Source of the DNA: an uncultured Lachnospiraceae bacterium
GTDB taxonomy: Bacteria; Bacillota; Clostridia; Lachnospirales; Lachnospiraceae
Assembly (NCBI GenBank): GCA_947629385.1
Contig: CANRDO010000016.1
Coordinates: 1 to 58,672, forward strand
DNA length: 58,672 nt
Reading direction: 5' to 3'
Below, piece after piece: positions 1 through 7,974 of the stretch (position 1 is the stretch's first letter; every line of letters begins with the position of its first letter). The notes beneath the pieces were generated by a model. The model was given only the letters and a program-made list of their open reading frames with translations, had not been told where the DNA came from and did not search any database. A program made the position numbers and the translations under genes.

Positions 1-76
1 GTTGAAACCGCCGTGTACCGAACGGTACGCACGGTGGTGTGAGAGGACGGCGGCTAATCACCGCCTCCTACTCGAT
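1..76 (+). mobile_element. Group II intron, 3' end (domains V and VI); 5' part lies outside the window
   Basis: Bases 7-38 fold as a domain V hairpin: a long stem closed by a GAAC loop at 20-23, a two-base CG bulge at 28-29 on the 3' strand, and a CGC triad at 9-11 whose G (10) faces T35 as a wobble. Bases 44-69 form a domain VI-like hairpin (GGCGG 49-53 with CCGCC 61-65), with an unpaired A at 70, seven bases from the end. The intron would end in AT at 75-76, matching the AY rule. A CGC triad is known from group IIC introns, but the subclass cannot be set from this fragment. The reverse transcriptase/maturase, if present, lies upstream of the window. The downstream exon is ylmH in the same orientation, so splicing could restore that message. 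Confidence 0.85.
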
Positions 77-678
77 CGGGAGCGGAGCGTCAGATAGCGG
101 CATTTGTACCTGATGCTCCTGCTTATGCGCAGACATGTGTGGAAAAAACAGAATACCCGATCTCATGCGTGCACATTACGCCGCTGAACGCGCGCTTTGC
201 CGAGCCGCTTACGCATCGGGATATTCTTGGCTCTCTGATGAGCCTCGGGATCGACCGTGCAAAGACGGGCGACATTGTTCTGTGGGAAGATCGGTGGTAT
301 CTGTTCTGCCATAGCACGCTTGCACCGATGATCTGTGAGGAGCTGACACGCATTCGCCATACATCCGTGAAATGTACGGCATGCAGCTTCACGGAATTTT
401 CATATAAGCCGAAGACGGAGACGCTGCGTGGCAGTGTGGCCTCCGTCCGTCTGGACAGCGTGATAGCGCTTGCCTTTCATGCGTCCAGAAGCAGCCTGCT
501 TGCGCTGATCGAGGGAGAAAAGGTCTTTGTCAACGGAAAGCTGATCACGACAAACGCGTACTCGCTGAGAGAGGGAGATATTGTCTCTGTGCGCGGACTT
601 GGAAAATTCTGCTATAAAGAAGCGGTCGGGCAGACGAAGAAGGGCCGCTGTATGGTCGAAATTGAGAAGTATGTTTGA
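77..678 (+). CDS. ylmH: YlmH-type S4-domain RNA-binding protein, 3' exon of an intron-interrupted gene
   Basis: Translation in the frame running through 77-678 gives the YlmH pattern from just after the intron: a GAERQIAAF segment, then PISCVHI, then LTHRDILGSLMSLGID, the conserved centre of the family. A C-terminal S4 domain starts near LDSVIALAF and includes GEKVFVNGK. YlmH binds RNA/ribosomes; in Bacillus it is linked to ribosome rescue and lies near cell-division genes. About 60-70 N-terminal residues expected for the family are missing and should sit upstream of the intron. The intron boundary falls inside a codon. A GTG at 139 could start a shorter product, but the family match extends upstream of it, so translation probably depends on splicing. 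aroB follows after 22 bases. Confidence 0.8.
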
Positions 679-700
679 ACACATTGTGGAGGGATCACAA

Positions 701-1813
701 ATGAAAACTCAGATGATAGAAGATGTGCTTAAGGTTAAGACGGAGGGAAACGAGCCATACGATATCGTGCTGAAGGAGTCGTTCGCCGATTTGCCGGCTT
801 GCCTGCGTGAAATCGGCTGTGAGGGACGAAGAGCCTGTATTGTGACAGATTCAAATGTTGCGCCGCTCTATCTGGATGAGGTAGAAGGTCTTGCAAAAGG
901 TTGCTGCGCGCAGGTAGAGACGTATGTGCTGGAGGCGGGAGAGGAGCATAAGACGCTCGACGCGATCCGCGGAATTTATGTGAAGCTGATTGAGTCGGGA
1001 TTTGACCGCAAGGATTTCCTGATCGCGCTCGGTGGCGGCGTCGTCGGCGATATGACCGGTTTTGCAGCGGCGACGTTCCTGCGCGGCATCCGTTTCATCC
1101 AGCTTCCCACGACGCTGCTTTCGCAGATTGACAGCAGCATCGGCGGTAAGACAGGGGTGGATTTTGATCAGTATAAAAATATGGTCGGCGCGTTTCATCA
1201 GCCGTGTTTGGTCTACAGCAATGTCTCTGCGCTGAAGACACTTTCGGACGAGCAGTTCGCGAGCGGTATGGGCGAGAGCCTGAAGCATGGTCTGATCCTT
1301 GACGCCGGCTTCTATGAATGGCAGATCGAGCATATGGAGGAGATCGGGGAGCGGGACGCCGCGACGCTTCTGGAGCTTGTAAACCGCAACTGTCAGATCA
1401 AGCGCTATATTGTGGAGAAGGATCCGAAGGAGAAGGGTGACCGCGCATTGCTCAATTTCGGTCACACGCTCGGACATGCGCTGGAGAAATGCAAGGAGTT
1501 TCAGATGCTGCACGGGGAGTGCGTCGCGATCGGCTTTGTTGCCGCCGCGTATATTTCCTGGCAGCGCGGGCTGATCGACGAGGACGAATTCTATGAGATC
1601 CGCGATATGAACGTCGGCTTCGGCCTGCCGATTTCATTTGACGGCGTTGCTTCGCAGGCCATTGTAGACGCTGTAAAGAAGGATAAGAAGATGGATGCGG
1701 GAAAGATCCGCTTTGTGTTGCTGAAAAAGCTTGGACGTGCCTGCCTCGACACGAGCGTGACCGAGCAGGAGATGCTCGAGGCGCTCCGGATGCTGAACGC
1801 GGATGAATTATAG
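701..1813 (+). CDS. aroB: 3-dehydroquinate synthase
   Basis: AroB converts DAHP to 3-dehydroquinate, the second step of the shikimate pathway, in the cytoplasm with NAD+ and a divalent metal. The 370-residue product has the glycine-rich NAD-binding stretch ALGGGVVGDMTGFAAATFLRG, the LPTTLLSQIDSSIGGKTG active-site segment, the metal ligand region GMGESLKHGLI, and the NFGHTLGHALE motif. Length is normal. The frame is open further upstream, but ATG 701 is chosen because GGAGGGATCACAA precedes it at good spacing and because it clears the end of ylmH. lspA follows 18 bases downstream on the same strand, so ylmH, aroB, lspA and the RluD-type gene probably form one transcript. Confidence 0.95.
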   Translation: MKTQMIEDVLKVKTEGNEPYDIVLKESFADLPACLREIGCEGRRACIVTDSNVAPLYLDEVEGLAKGCCAQVETYVLEAGEEHKTLDAIRGIYVKLIESGFDRKDFLIALGGGVVGDMTGFAAATFLRGIRFIQLPTTLLSQIDSSIGGKTGVDFDQYKNMVGAFHQPCLVYSNVSALKTLSDEQFASGMGESLKHGLILDAGFYEWQIEHMEEIGERDAATLLELVNRNCQIKRYIVEKDPKEKGDRALLNFGHTLGHALEKCKEFQMLHGECVAIGFVAAAYISWQRGLIDEDEFYEIRDMNVGFGLPISFDGVASQAIVDAVKKDKKMDAGKIRFVLLKKLGRACLDTSVTEQEMLEALRMLNADEL

Positions 1814-1831
1814 AATGAAGGAAGGATTTCG

Positions 1832-2368
1832 ATGAAAAGGAAGAATCCAGCCTTGCTTTTTTGCGGTATTCTCTGGTTTGCAGTGCTGGTCGGACTCGAT
1901 CAGCTCACGAAATACCTTGCGGTCTCCAGACTGGCGGGAGAAAAAGGCGTTCCGGTGATCCCGGGCGTTTTTGAATTGTTTTATCTGGAGAACCGAGGCG
2001 CGGCCTTTGGGATGCTGACGAACCGCCAGTGGTTCTTTGCAGCTGTCGCGCTTGTGATGGTCCTTGCAGCCGTGTACGTGTATCTGAGGCTGCCGGAGGG
2101 TCGTCGTTACCATTTTCTGCGAGTGATCTGTGTTCTGATTGCCGCCGGCGCGGTCGGAAATATGCTGGACCGGCTGTTCCGCCATTATGTCGTCGATTTT
2201 CTGTATGTCTCGGCGATTGATTTCCCTGTGTTCAACGTAGCGGACTGTTATGTGTGCGTCGGAACCGGACTGGCGTTACTCGCGCTTTTTACCGTATATC
2301 GTGAAGAGGACTTCTCCTTTCTGCTCCCGAGGAAGAAGGCAGGGGATGAAAACGTGCACAAAGCTTAA
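1832..2368 (+). CDS. lspA: Lipoprotein signal peptidase (signal peptidase II)
   Basis: This integral membrane aspartic protease removes signal peptides from lipid-modified prolipoproteins. The 178-residue product has four hydrophobic segments (about 8-22, 68-84, 96-113, 137-156) and the two conserved catalytic blocks: GNMLDRLF with Asp113 and FNVADCYV with Asp138. ENRGAAFG near residues 53-60 is also a family signature. A charged C-terminal tail of about 20 residues follows the last helix. It lies between aroB and an RluD-type gene; lspA next to rluD is a common Firmicutes arrangement. Confidence 0.95.
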   Translation: MKRKNPALLFCGILWFAVLVGLDQLTKYLAVSRLAGEKGVPVIPGVFELFYLENRGAAFGMLTNRQWFFAAVALVMVLAAVYVYLRLPEGRRYHFLRVICVLIAAGAVGNMLDRLFRHYVVDFLYVSAIDFPVFNVADCYVCVGTGLALLALFTVYREEDFSFLLPRKKAGDENVHKA

Positions 2369-2386
2369 AATATTGGATGACGTTTT

Positions 2387-3325
2387 ATGTGTGAGATGAG
2401 GCTTGATGGACAAACGGAATATTTTGCTGTCGCCGCAGGGGAGACAGGGGAACGACTGGATCGCGTCCTTGCGGACAGATTCCCTGACTTTACGCGCTCA
2501 TATTTTCAGAAATTGATCCAGGATGGAGCAGTGTCCGTCAATGGAAAACCCGCAAAGGCGAGCGCCCGCCTGGAGCCCGGAAACAGTGTTACGGTTTCCT
2601 TTCCGAAACCGGAGAGCCTTGATGTAAAGCCGGAGGCGATCCCGCTCGATATCCTGTATGAGGACGACGATCTGATCATTGTCAACAAGCCGAAAGGAAT
2701 GGTGGTGCACCCGGCACCCGGACATTATAGCGGAACGCTCGTCAACGCGCTGCTATACCATTGCAGGGACAGTCTCTCCGGGATCAACGGTGTGCTGCGG
2801 CCCGGCATTGTCCACCGGATCGATCAGAACACGACCGGATCTCTGGTTGTCTGCAAGAACGACGCTGCGCACAGAAGCCTCGCAGAGCAGCTGCAGGAGC
2901 ACTCCATCACACGTGCTTACCGCGCGATCGTACACGGAAGAATTTCACAGGACGGCACGATCCATACGACGATCGGACGGCATCCGCAGCGCCGCAAGGA
3001 GATGGCGGTCAACGTGCCGAACGGGCGGGACGCGGTGACCCATTATCATGTGCTGGAACAGTTTGATAAATTCACTTATGTGGAATGCCGGCTGGAAACC
3101 GGCCGGACACATCAGATCCGCGTGCACATGAAGAGCATCGGCCATCCGGTTCTGGGCGACGATGTCTACGGCCCTTCCAAATGTCCGATTCCTGGACTGG
3201 AGGGACAGACGCTCCACGCGATGACGATCGGCTTTCGGCACCCGTCCACCGGAGAGTATCTAGAAGTGTCGGCGCCTCTGCCGGAGTATTTTGAAGAACT
3301 GTTGAGAAAACTGCGCAGAGAATGA
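2387..3325 (+). CDS. RluA/RluD-family 23S rRNA pseudouridine synthase
   Basis: The 312-residue protein begins with an S4 RNA-binding domain (about 20-80, with RSYFQKLIQDGAVSVNGK) and continues with the RluA-family catalytic domain. The catalytic aspartate lies in GIVHRIDQNTTGSLVV, where the family usually has HRLDKxTSG; Asp is kept but the neighbouring positions are drifted. NKPKGMVVHP and RTHQIRVHM are further family signatures. The likely role is isomerisation of uridines in large-subunit rRNA; which positions cannot be told. ATG 2387 is used; ATG 2396 is an alternative that would drop three residues. It is the last gene of the rightward ylmH-aroB-lspA group. Confidence 0.9.
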   Translation: MCEMRLDGQTEYFAVAAGETGERLDRVLADRFPDFTRSYFQKLIQDGAVSVNGKPAKASARLEPGNSVTVSFPKPESLDVKPEAIPLDILYEDDDLIIVNKPKGMVVHPAPGHYSGTLVNALLYHCRDSLSGINGVLRPGIVHRIDQNTTGSLVVCKNDAAHRSLAEQLQEHSITRAYRAIVHGRISQDGTIHTTIGRHPQRRKEMAVNVPNGRDAVTHYHVLEQFDKFTYVECRLETGRTHQIRVHMKSIGHPVLGDDVYGPSKCPIPGLEGQTLHAMTIGFRHPSTGEYLEVSAPLPEYFEELLRKLRRE

Positions 3326-3338
3326 ATATATGCCTATA

Positions 3339-4103
3339 TCATGATCGTGGATCGCTTTTCAGGCGATTCTTCTTGGGGACTCGATCTCTCCACGCCGGGA
3401 GATCACCGTTTAAGATCGCGGTGAAAATGCGTTCCTTTGTGCCCGGATGCTCATGATTCAGCCGTGCGACAAGCTCCTTTGCGTACTCACGCTGTGTGTA
3501 GCCGTCCGCAGGACAGGGATTCTTCACGACCGGGAGCTGGTATTTGTTCTGAAATCCTTTGACGTCCGCCTCGTCCACGTAGATCAGAGGCCGAATTAAC
3601 GTCAAGTCCATGCGGTCCAGATACGTCACGGGAGAGAAGGTGTGGATGCGTCCCTCCAGGATCAGCGACATCAGCAGCGTTTCGACGACATCGTCCTTGT
3701 GATGCGCGTAGGCAAGCTTGTTGCAGCCGAGCGCCTTCGCCTTCTCATTGAAAGCTCCCTTGCGCATTTTGGCACAGAGCGAGCAGGGATTGTCCTCTTT
3801 TCGCTCCTCAAAGACGATCTGCGCGATGTCGGTGTCCACAACGGTATACGGCACTTCCAGCGTTTCGCAGAGCGCATGGATCGGGGCAAGCGCGCGGTCA
3901 AAGCCCTCATATCCGAGGCTCACCGTGATCGCCTCTATGGAAAATGGGGCAGGGTAGAAGCGCCTCAGCCCGCTCAGCGCATAGAGCAGTGTCAGACTGT
4001 CCTTTCCGCCGGAGATTCCGACGGCAATCTTATCGTTTGGCTGTATCATCTGAAATTCGTCGACCGCTTTTCTGGTCAGGCTCATCAATTTCTGTAGTTT
4101 CAT
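3339..4103 (-). CDS. TtcA-type tRNA 2-thiocytidine biosynthesis ATPase
   Basis: This 254-residue PP-loop ATPase has the SGGKDS loop (about residues 31-36) that adenylates the target base. A CxxC pair (NPCSLCAKMRKG) and a later Cys (NPCPADG) match the Fe-S-binding cysteines of TtcA/TtuA enzymes. The family thiolates C32 or related positions of tRNA. A basic C-terminal tail ends the protein. It is convergent with the RluD-type gene (13 bases apart) and divergent from dtd, whose upstream region carries two dyad sites. Assignment to TtcA over a sister subfamily is by motif pattern and length only. Confidence 0.85.
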   Translation of the reverse strand: MKLQKLMSLTRKAVDEFQMIQPNDKIAVGISGGKDSLTLLYALSGLRRFYPAPFSIEAITVSLGYEGFDRALAPIHALCETLEVPYTVVDTDIAQIVFEERKEDNPCSLCAKMRKGAFNEKAKALGCNKLAYAHHKDDVVETLLMSLILEGRIHTFSPVTYLDRMDLTLIRPLIYVDEADVKGFQNKYQLPVVKNPCPADGYTQREYAKELVARLNHEHPGTKERIFTAILNGDLPAWRDRVPKKNRLKSDPRS

Positions 4104-4277
4104 AAGCTGCCTTTCGTAAGCTGACTTTCATTTTCAGCTTTTCATGATCGGATTATCGCTTTTTGACTTTCAGTTTCTGTATTCCGTATTTATCATACCC
4201 GAATTTCTAAAAAGTGGCAACTCCAAATGATACAATTTCTTTTTCATCTTATGAGTTTCTATAAAATATTATAGTTT

Positions 4278-4353
4278 ACATAAATATGTTATGTAGCCTA
4301 TTTTAAATTGAAGGGTGAAAAAGTCATCATAAATTTACATAAATGAATTATGT
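4278..4353. promoter_or_regulatory. Two identical-arm dyads, ACATAA-N5-TTATGT, candidate operators
   Basis: Within the 364-base AT-rich gap between the TtcA-type gene and dtd there are two copies of a perfect dyad with 6-base arms and a 5-base spacer, at 4278-4294 and 4337-4353. They start 59 bases apart and are embedded in a 21-base near-repeat beginning TTTACATAAAT. The second lies 18 bases upstream of the dtd -35 box. A dimeric regulator is the simplest reading. The pattern matches no operator I can name with confidence. Confidence 0.5.
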
Positions 4354-4371
4354 CAACTAATGTGCTTTTCA

Positions 4372-4400
4372 TTTACATTTCTGTAAGAAGATGATATACT
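4372..4400 (+). promoter_or_regulatory. Vegetative promoter upstream of dtd
   Basis: TTTACA at 4372-4377 and TATACT at 4395-4400 are separated by 17 bases. The predicted transcript starts near 4407, runs into a small hairpin at 4419-4431 and reaches the dtd start at 4468. Confidence 0.7.
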
Positions 4401-4407
4401 TTGTGCT

Positions 4408-4432
4408 GAGTTACGGGGTACCCTGTGGGTAT
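4408..4432 (+). repeat. Short hairpin repeat, relative of the array at 58417-58551
   Basis: GAGTTACGGGG is followed by TACCC-TGT-GGGTA, a perfect 5-bp hairpin (4419-4431). The same linker plus hairpin (TGCCC-TAG-GGGTA) occurs twice at 58460-58550. Here it lies at the predicted 5' end of the dtd message. Confidence 0.5.
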
Positions 4433-4467
4433 CAAAGAAAAGAAAAGGAGTAGAGGGGAGCATTCGA

Positions 4468-4917
4468 ATGAAACTTGTGATTCAGCGCGTGACAGAGGCT
4501 TCCGTCGAGGTGGAAGGAAAGATCATCGGCTCGATTAGCAGAGGATTTCTGGTGCTGATCGGCGTCGGCGCGGGCGATACAAAAGAAATAGCGGATTTTT
4601 ATCTGCGTAAGATGCTCGGACTGCGCATCTTTGAAGATGAAAACGGAAAGACAAATCTGGCTCTGAAGGACGTGGACGGACAGCTTCTTCTGGTGTCACA
4701 GTTCACCTTGTACGCGAACTGCCGAAAGGGAAACCGCCCGAGCTTCATCGAGGCCGGAGATCCGGAAAAGGCCGAGGCGCTGTACGATTATATGGTTCAG
4801 GAGTGCAAAAAACAGATTCCCGTGGTGCAGACCGGCGAGTTCGGGGCGGAGATGAAGGTAAAACTCTGCAACGACGGACCTTTTACGATCATTCTTGATG
4901 AAAGCCTGCGCAGCTGA
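4468..4917 (+). CDS. dtd: D-aminoacyl-tRNA deacylase
   Basis: Dtd hydrolyses D-amino acids wrongly attached to tRNA. The 149-residue length is typical. The family signatures VSQFTLYA (catalytic Thr) and [10 protein letters not shown] are both present, as is the N-terminal [18 protein letters not shown] strong ribosome binding site (AAAAGGAGTAGAGGGG) precedes the ATG. The promoter at 4372-4400 and the dyads upstream suggest that the gene is regulated. A membrane-protein gene starts 65 bases after the stop and may be cotranscribed. Confidence 0.95.
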   Translation: MKLVIQRVTEASVEVEGKIIGSISRGFLVLIGVGAGDTKEIADFYLRKMLGLRIFEDENGKTNLALKDVDGQLLLVSQFTLYANCRKGNRPSFIEAGDPEKAEALYDYMVQECKKQIPVVQTGEFGAEMKVKLCNDGPFTIILDESLRS

Positions 4918-4982
4918 CCTGAATGATCAGGGCAGGAAGATGGAGAAAACCTGAGATAAATCCAGGAAAGAGGAATAGCGAA

Positions 4983-6479
4983 ATGAAAACTTCTTCTCAT
5001 AAGCGAGAATGCGGCCTCGTGCTATTGATGCTTGCGGCCGCGGCACTTTTTTTAGGGATATGCAGCAAATGTTCTCCGCTGTATCCGATGAACGATTGGG
5101 TAGATGTGAACTGTTTCCGCACCATTGCCAAATCTATGGTTGACGCGGGCAAGGTTCTGTACCGCGACATCTTTGACCATAAGGGACCCTATCTGTATTG
5201 GATTTACTGCATAGGGTACCTGATCAGCCCAAATTCTTTTCTCGGCGTCTATCTGCTGGAAATTCTGTGTCTCGGGATCAGCATGTATTTCTGCAGAAAG
5301 ATTTTAAAGATGTATCTAGAAAACGACCGCATGGTCATGATCCTGGTCGTGTTTTATGCTTTTATCGTCGCAAGCTCCAGGGCATTCGCGCACGGCGGCA
5401 GCTGCGAGGAGCTTTGTCTGCCGATATTGACCTATTCGCTGTATTATTTTCTGCGATTGATCCGTGCAGACGAAGATCAGGACATGGGGATCGCGCCGCA
5501 TATGATCCAAGGATTATGCATGGGCGTACTGTTTTTCACCAAATTTACGATCCTGGCGTACCACATAAGCGCGTATCTTTTTCTGCTCGTGCTGTTTATC
5601 CGGCAAAAACGTCTGAAGAGCATACCCGGGATCGTAGGCTATACAACGATCGGTTTTTTGTTCAGTTTTATTCCCGTAGCCTTATATTTCGGGGTCAATC
5701 GGGCGTTTGGCGATCTGTGGACCGTATATTTTTACAACAATATATTTGCGTATACGGATGAGCATGCGCCCGCTGAGAGACTATACAAGCTGATCCGCAT
5801 TCTCGCCGAGATGTTTTACAAAAATAAGCTGTTTACGCTTGTGTGCTTTGCGGGATTTCTGCGGCTGATCCGAAAAAGAGAAAGCGAATGGCTGTTTTTT
5901 ATATTTAGTACGGCTTTTACGGCTCTGGTGATCTATGTGGGAGTCAGGCGGTATGTCTATTACTTTTTAATCCTGTTTCCAAACATGGCCTTCGGGCTCA
6001 TCGCAATCGGCAGTTGCCTTCAAAAATGGAGCAGGAGCGGTAACAAAGCAGTTTTCGTCCTGTGTATCTGTCTGGAAATGTGTCTTTTGGGCGTGGGAAG
6101 CTATTTCATCAGTGTTAATACTTACATGCTGGGCCGCAAAAAATCCGACATGGCGCAATTTCAGTTTGCCGACTTGATTCGTTCCGTTGAAAACGCTTCC
6201 CTGCTGAACTACGGATTTTTGGACGGAGGATTCTATTTTGCCTCAGGGGTCATTCCGCAAAATAAGTACTTTTTCAAGCCGAACATAGAGACTCCTGAGA
6301 TCATGCAGGAGCAGGACGAGCTTGTAGAAAGGAAAGCGGTCGATTTCGTGGTTACCAAAAATATGAGGCTGGAAAAGCACATCGATATTGAATCGAAATA
6401 TGTCTGCATTGCGAAAGCGACGCAGCCCTATGAGGGATATTCATACACATTTCGTCTGTATGCGGCTTGTGAAGACTGA
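4983..6479 (+). CDS. Polytopic membrane protein, GT-C glycosyltransferase-like
   Basis: The 498-residue protein has many hydrophobic segments spread along its length, beginning with one at residues 11-28. After the first helix it carries PMNDWVDVNCFRTIAKSM and LYRDIFDHKGPYLYW. An Asp/Asp-rich first loop followed by LYRD-F-DHKGP is the pattern seen in GT-C (ArnT/PMT-like) glycosyltransferases, which use polyprenyl-phosphate sugar donors. Those enzymes act at the outer membrane face; donor and acceptor here are unknown. ATG 4983 is chosen because AGGAAAGAGG lies just upstream; the frame is open from 4923 but without a comparable site. There are no other glycan genes nearby. The family assignment is an inference from the loop motif and topology. 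Confidence 0.65.
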   Translation: MKTSSHKRECGLVLLMLAAAALFLGICSKCSPLYPMNDWVDVNCFRTIAKSMVDAGKVLYRDIFDHKGPYLYWIYCIGYLISPNSFLGVYLLEILCLGISMYFCRKILKMYLENDRMVMILVVFYAFIVASSRAFAHGGSCEELCLPILTYSLYYFLRLIRADEDQDMGIAPHMIQGLCMGVLFFTKFTILAYHISAYLFLLVLFIRQKRLKSIPGIVGYTTIGFLFSFIPVALYFGVNRAFGDLWTVYFYNNIFAYTDEHAPAERLYKLIRILAEMFYKNKLFTLVCFAGFLRLIRKRESEWLFFIFSTAFTALVIYVGVRRYVYYFLILFPNMAFGLIAIGSCLQKWSRSGNKAVFVLCICLEMCLLGVGSYFISVNTYMLGRKKSDMAQFQFADLIRSVENASLLNYGFLDGGFYFASGVIPQNKYFFKPNIETPEIMQEQDELVERKAVDFVVTKNMRLEKHIDIESKYVCIAKATQPYEGYSYTFRLYAACED

Positions 6480-6543
6480 ATCAGAATGCGCAGTTCAGCC
6501 CTCATGCGATCAATTAAGCGCTAAATGCAATTCTGCGGATGAA

Positions 6544-7599
6544 TCAGCCTTCGCGCAATTTGACTGCGGAGGCAGCTCGTCTTCGCCGGTCCTCGTCCAT
6601 AGCCGCGTAATGCTTTCGCGTCGTGTTGACGTCCTTATGCCCGAGAACGTCCGCGACCAGGTAGATATCGCCGGTTTCCTTGTACAGCGTCGTGCCGTAG
6701 GTGCTGCGCAGCTTGTGAGGCGTGATCTTTTTGGTTGTCGTGATCTCGCGGGCGTATTTTTTTACCATGTTCTCGACTGCCTGTACGCCAATCCGTTTGC
6801 GCTGGGTAGAGTAGAAGAGGGCGTTTTCGTGGCCAGCGATCGGGGTAATGGATTCCCGTATCTCCAGGTAATCGAGAAGCGCTTTCTCTACCTCCTCGCC
6901 GAAATAGACGATCATTTCCGAACCGCCTTTTCGCACAACACGAATTCCTCCGTTTTTGAAATCGATATCCGACACATCGAGCCCGACGCATTCCGACACA
7001 CGGATCCCCGTGCCGAGCAGCAATGTGATGATCGCCAGGTCGCGGTATTTTGTCTTTTCGTAGTATACCTTTTTCTGGCCGGTCAGGTGATCCCCGCAAT
7101 GCTCAATATAGTCCAGCAGCTCGGCCGTCTCATCCGGATCCAGCCGTATGATCTCCTTGTCGTGAAGCTTTGGCATATCGACAAGAAGCGTCGGGTTTGT
7201 CTTGATCATTTCACGCTTGTAATAATAGGCGTAAAAGCTTCGAAGAGCGGACATTTTGCGCTTCAGGCCGCGTTCCCCGTTTGTTAAAAGTTTGTCATCA
7301 TTGGAATAAACCTTCAGATATTCCTGATATTCCTCGATATCGACCGCTTGGAGCTGATCCAGCACGTCGACGGTGATATCGGCGGCGGTCTTTCCTTTAA
7401 AAGCAGGATTTTCATTCAAAATAAACTGAAAAAAGATCCGGATGTCATATGCATAGGAAATGCGCGTGCGCGTGCTTGTCGTAGGCTCAATGGCGCGGAA
7501 ATAATCCTTTGCAAACGCAGGCAGCGTCTTCAGAACCTCACGCAGCTTCAATACATTGTCAATGTTAACTTGTTCGTGATACGTAATTGTTTTCTCCAT
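6544..7599 (-). CDS. Tyrosine recombinase (XerC/XerD-like)
   Basis: The roughly 351-residue protein has an N-terminal SAM-like core-binding domain and a C-terminal catalytic domain. Catalytic positions are visible: Arg in GTGIRVSECVGLD, HKLRSTYGT (H-x-x-R), and VLGHKDVNTTRKHYA giving the late His and the nucleophilic Tyr. ATG 7599 is preferred because AAAAAAGGAATGG lies upstream on the coding strand; an in-frame ATG at 7653 would lie inside the repeats. No phage or transposon genes adjoin it, so it is either a resident Xer-type enzyme or a solitary recombinase. Its upstream DNA (7622-7794) carries long imperfect direct and inverted repeats, possibly its own binding sites. Confidence 0.85.
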   Translation of the reverse strand: MEKTITYHEQVNIDNVLKLREVLKTLPAFAKDYFRAIEPTTSTRTRISYAYDIRIFFQFILNENPAFKGKTAADITVDVLDQLQAVDIEEYQEYLKVYSNDDKLLTNGERGLKRKMSALRSFYAYYYKREMIKTNPTLLVDMPKLHDKEIIRLDPDETAELLDYIEHCGDHLTGQKKVYYEKTKYRDLAIITLLLGTGIRVSECVGLDVSDIDFKNGGIRVVRKGGSEMIVYFGEEVEKALLDYLEIRESITPIAGHENALFYSTQRKRIGVQAVENMVKKYAREITTTKKITPHKLRSTYGTTLYKETGDIYLVADVLGHKDVNTTRKHYAAMDEDRRRRAASAVKLREG

Positions 7600-7621
7600 G
7601 ATGATCGTCCATTCCTTTTTT

Positions 7622-7794
7622 ACTAGATCAAGCGTCCGTATATATCTATTCATACATGTTTTTCAAATCATATGGGGCGCCTGTATTATCAGCGTATATT
7701 TCTCATAATCGCCATGTTTTTCAAATTAGATCAGGCGTCTGCATTTATACAGTGTATTTTGCTCAAAATCAGCTTGATCTATTTGAAAAACATG
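7622..7794. repeat. Imperfect direct and inverted repeats upstream of the tyrosine recombinase
   Basis: CATGTTTTTCAAAT occurs at 7655-7668 and 7713-7726, and its exact inverse ATTTGAAAAACATG at 7781-7794. The two direct units extend over about 58 bases each with drift. TAGATCAGGCGTCT at 7727-7740 matches TAGATCAAGCGTCC at 7624-7637. The inverse copy is preceded by CTTGATCT, so the inverted match covers about 22 bases. The array lies 23-195 bases upstream of the recombinase start codon. Function is not shown; recombinase binding or autoregulation is inferred. Confidence 0.6.
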
Positions 7795-7889
7795 TGTTTG
7801 TCGTATAGATGTATTATGGAAATAACATACCATCTTCTTCGCAGATTGTCAAGCATTTTGGGAATTTAAAGGAATTTTGGCTATATTTG

Positions 7890-7923
7890 AAAGGGACCGC
7901 CGGATCACTCCGCCAGTCCCTTT
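7890..7923 (-). terminator. Hairpin downstream of the DUF1002 gene
   Basis: AAAGGGAC at 7890-7897 pairs with GTCCCTTT at 7916-7923, with a further inner stem. It lies 52 bases beyond the DUF1002 stop. The U-tract is weak on either strand, so termination strength is uncertain. Confidence 0.5.
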
Positions 7924-7974
7924 GTTGTTTTTCGAAATCTGTTTCTTTCTTTTTGGTCTTTCTTTGCCTATTAT

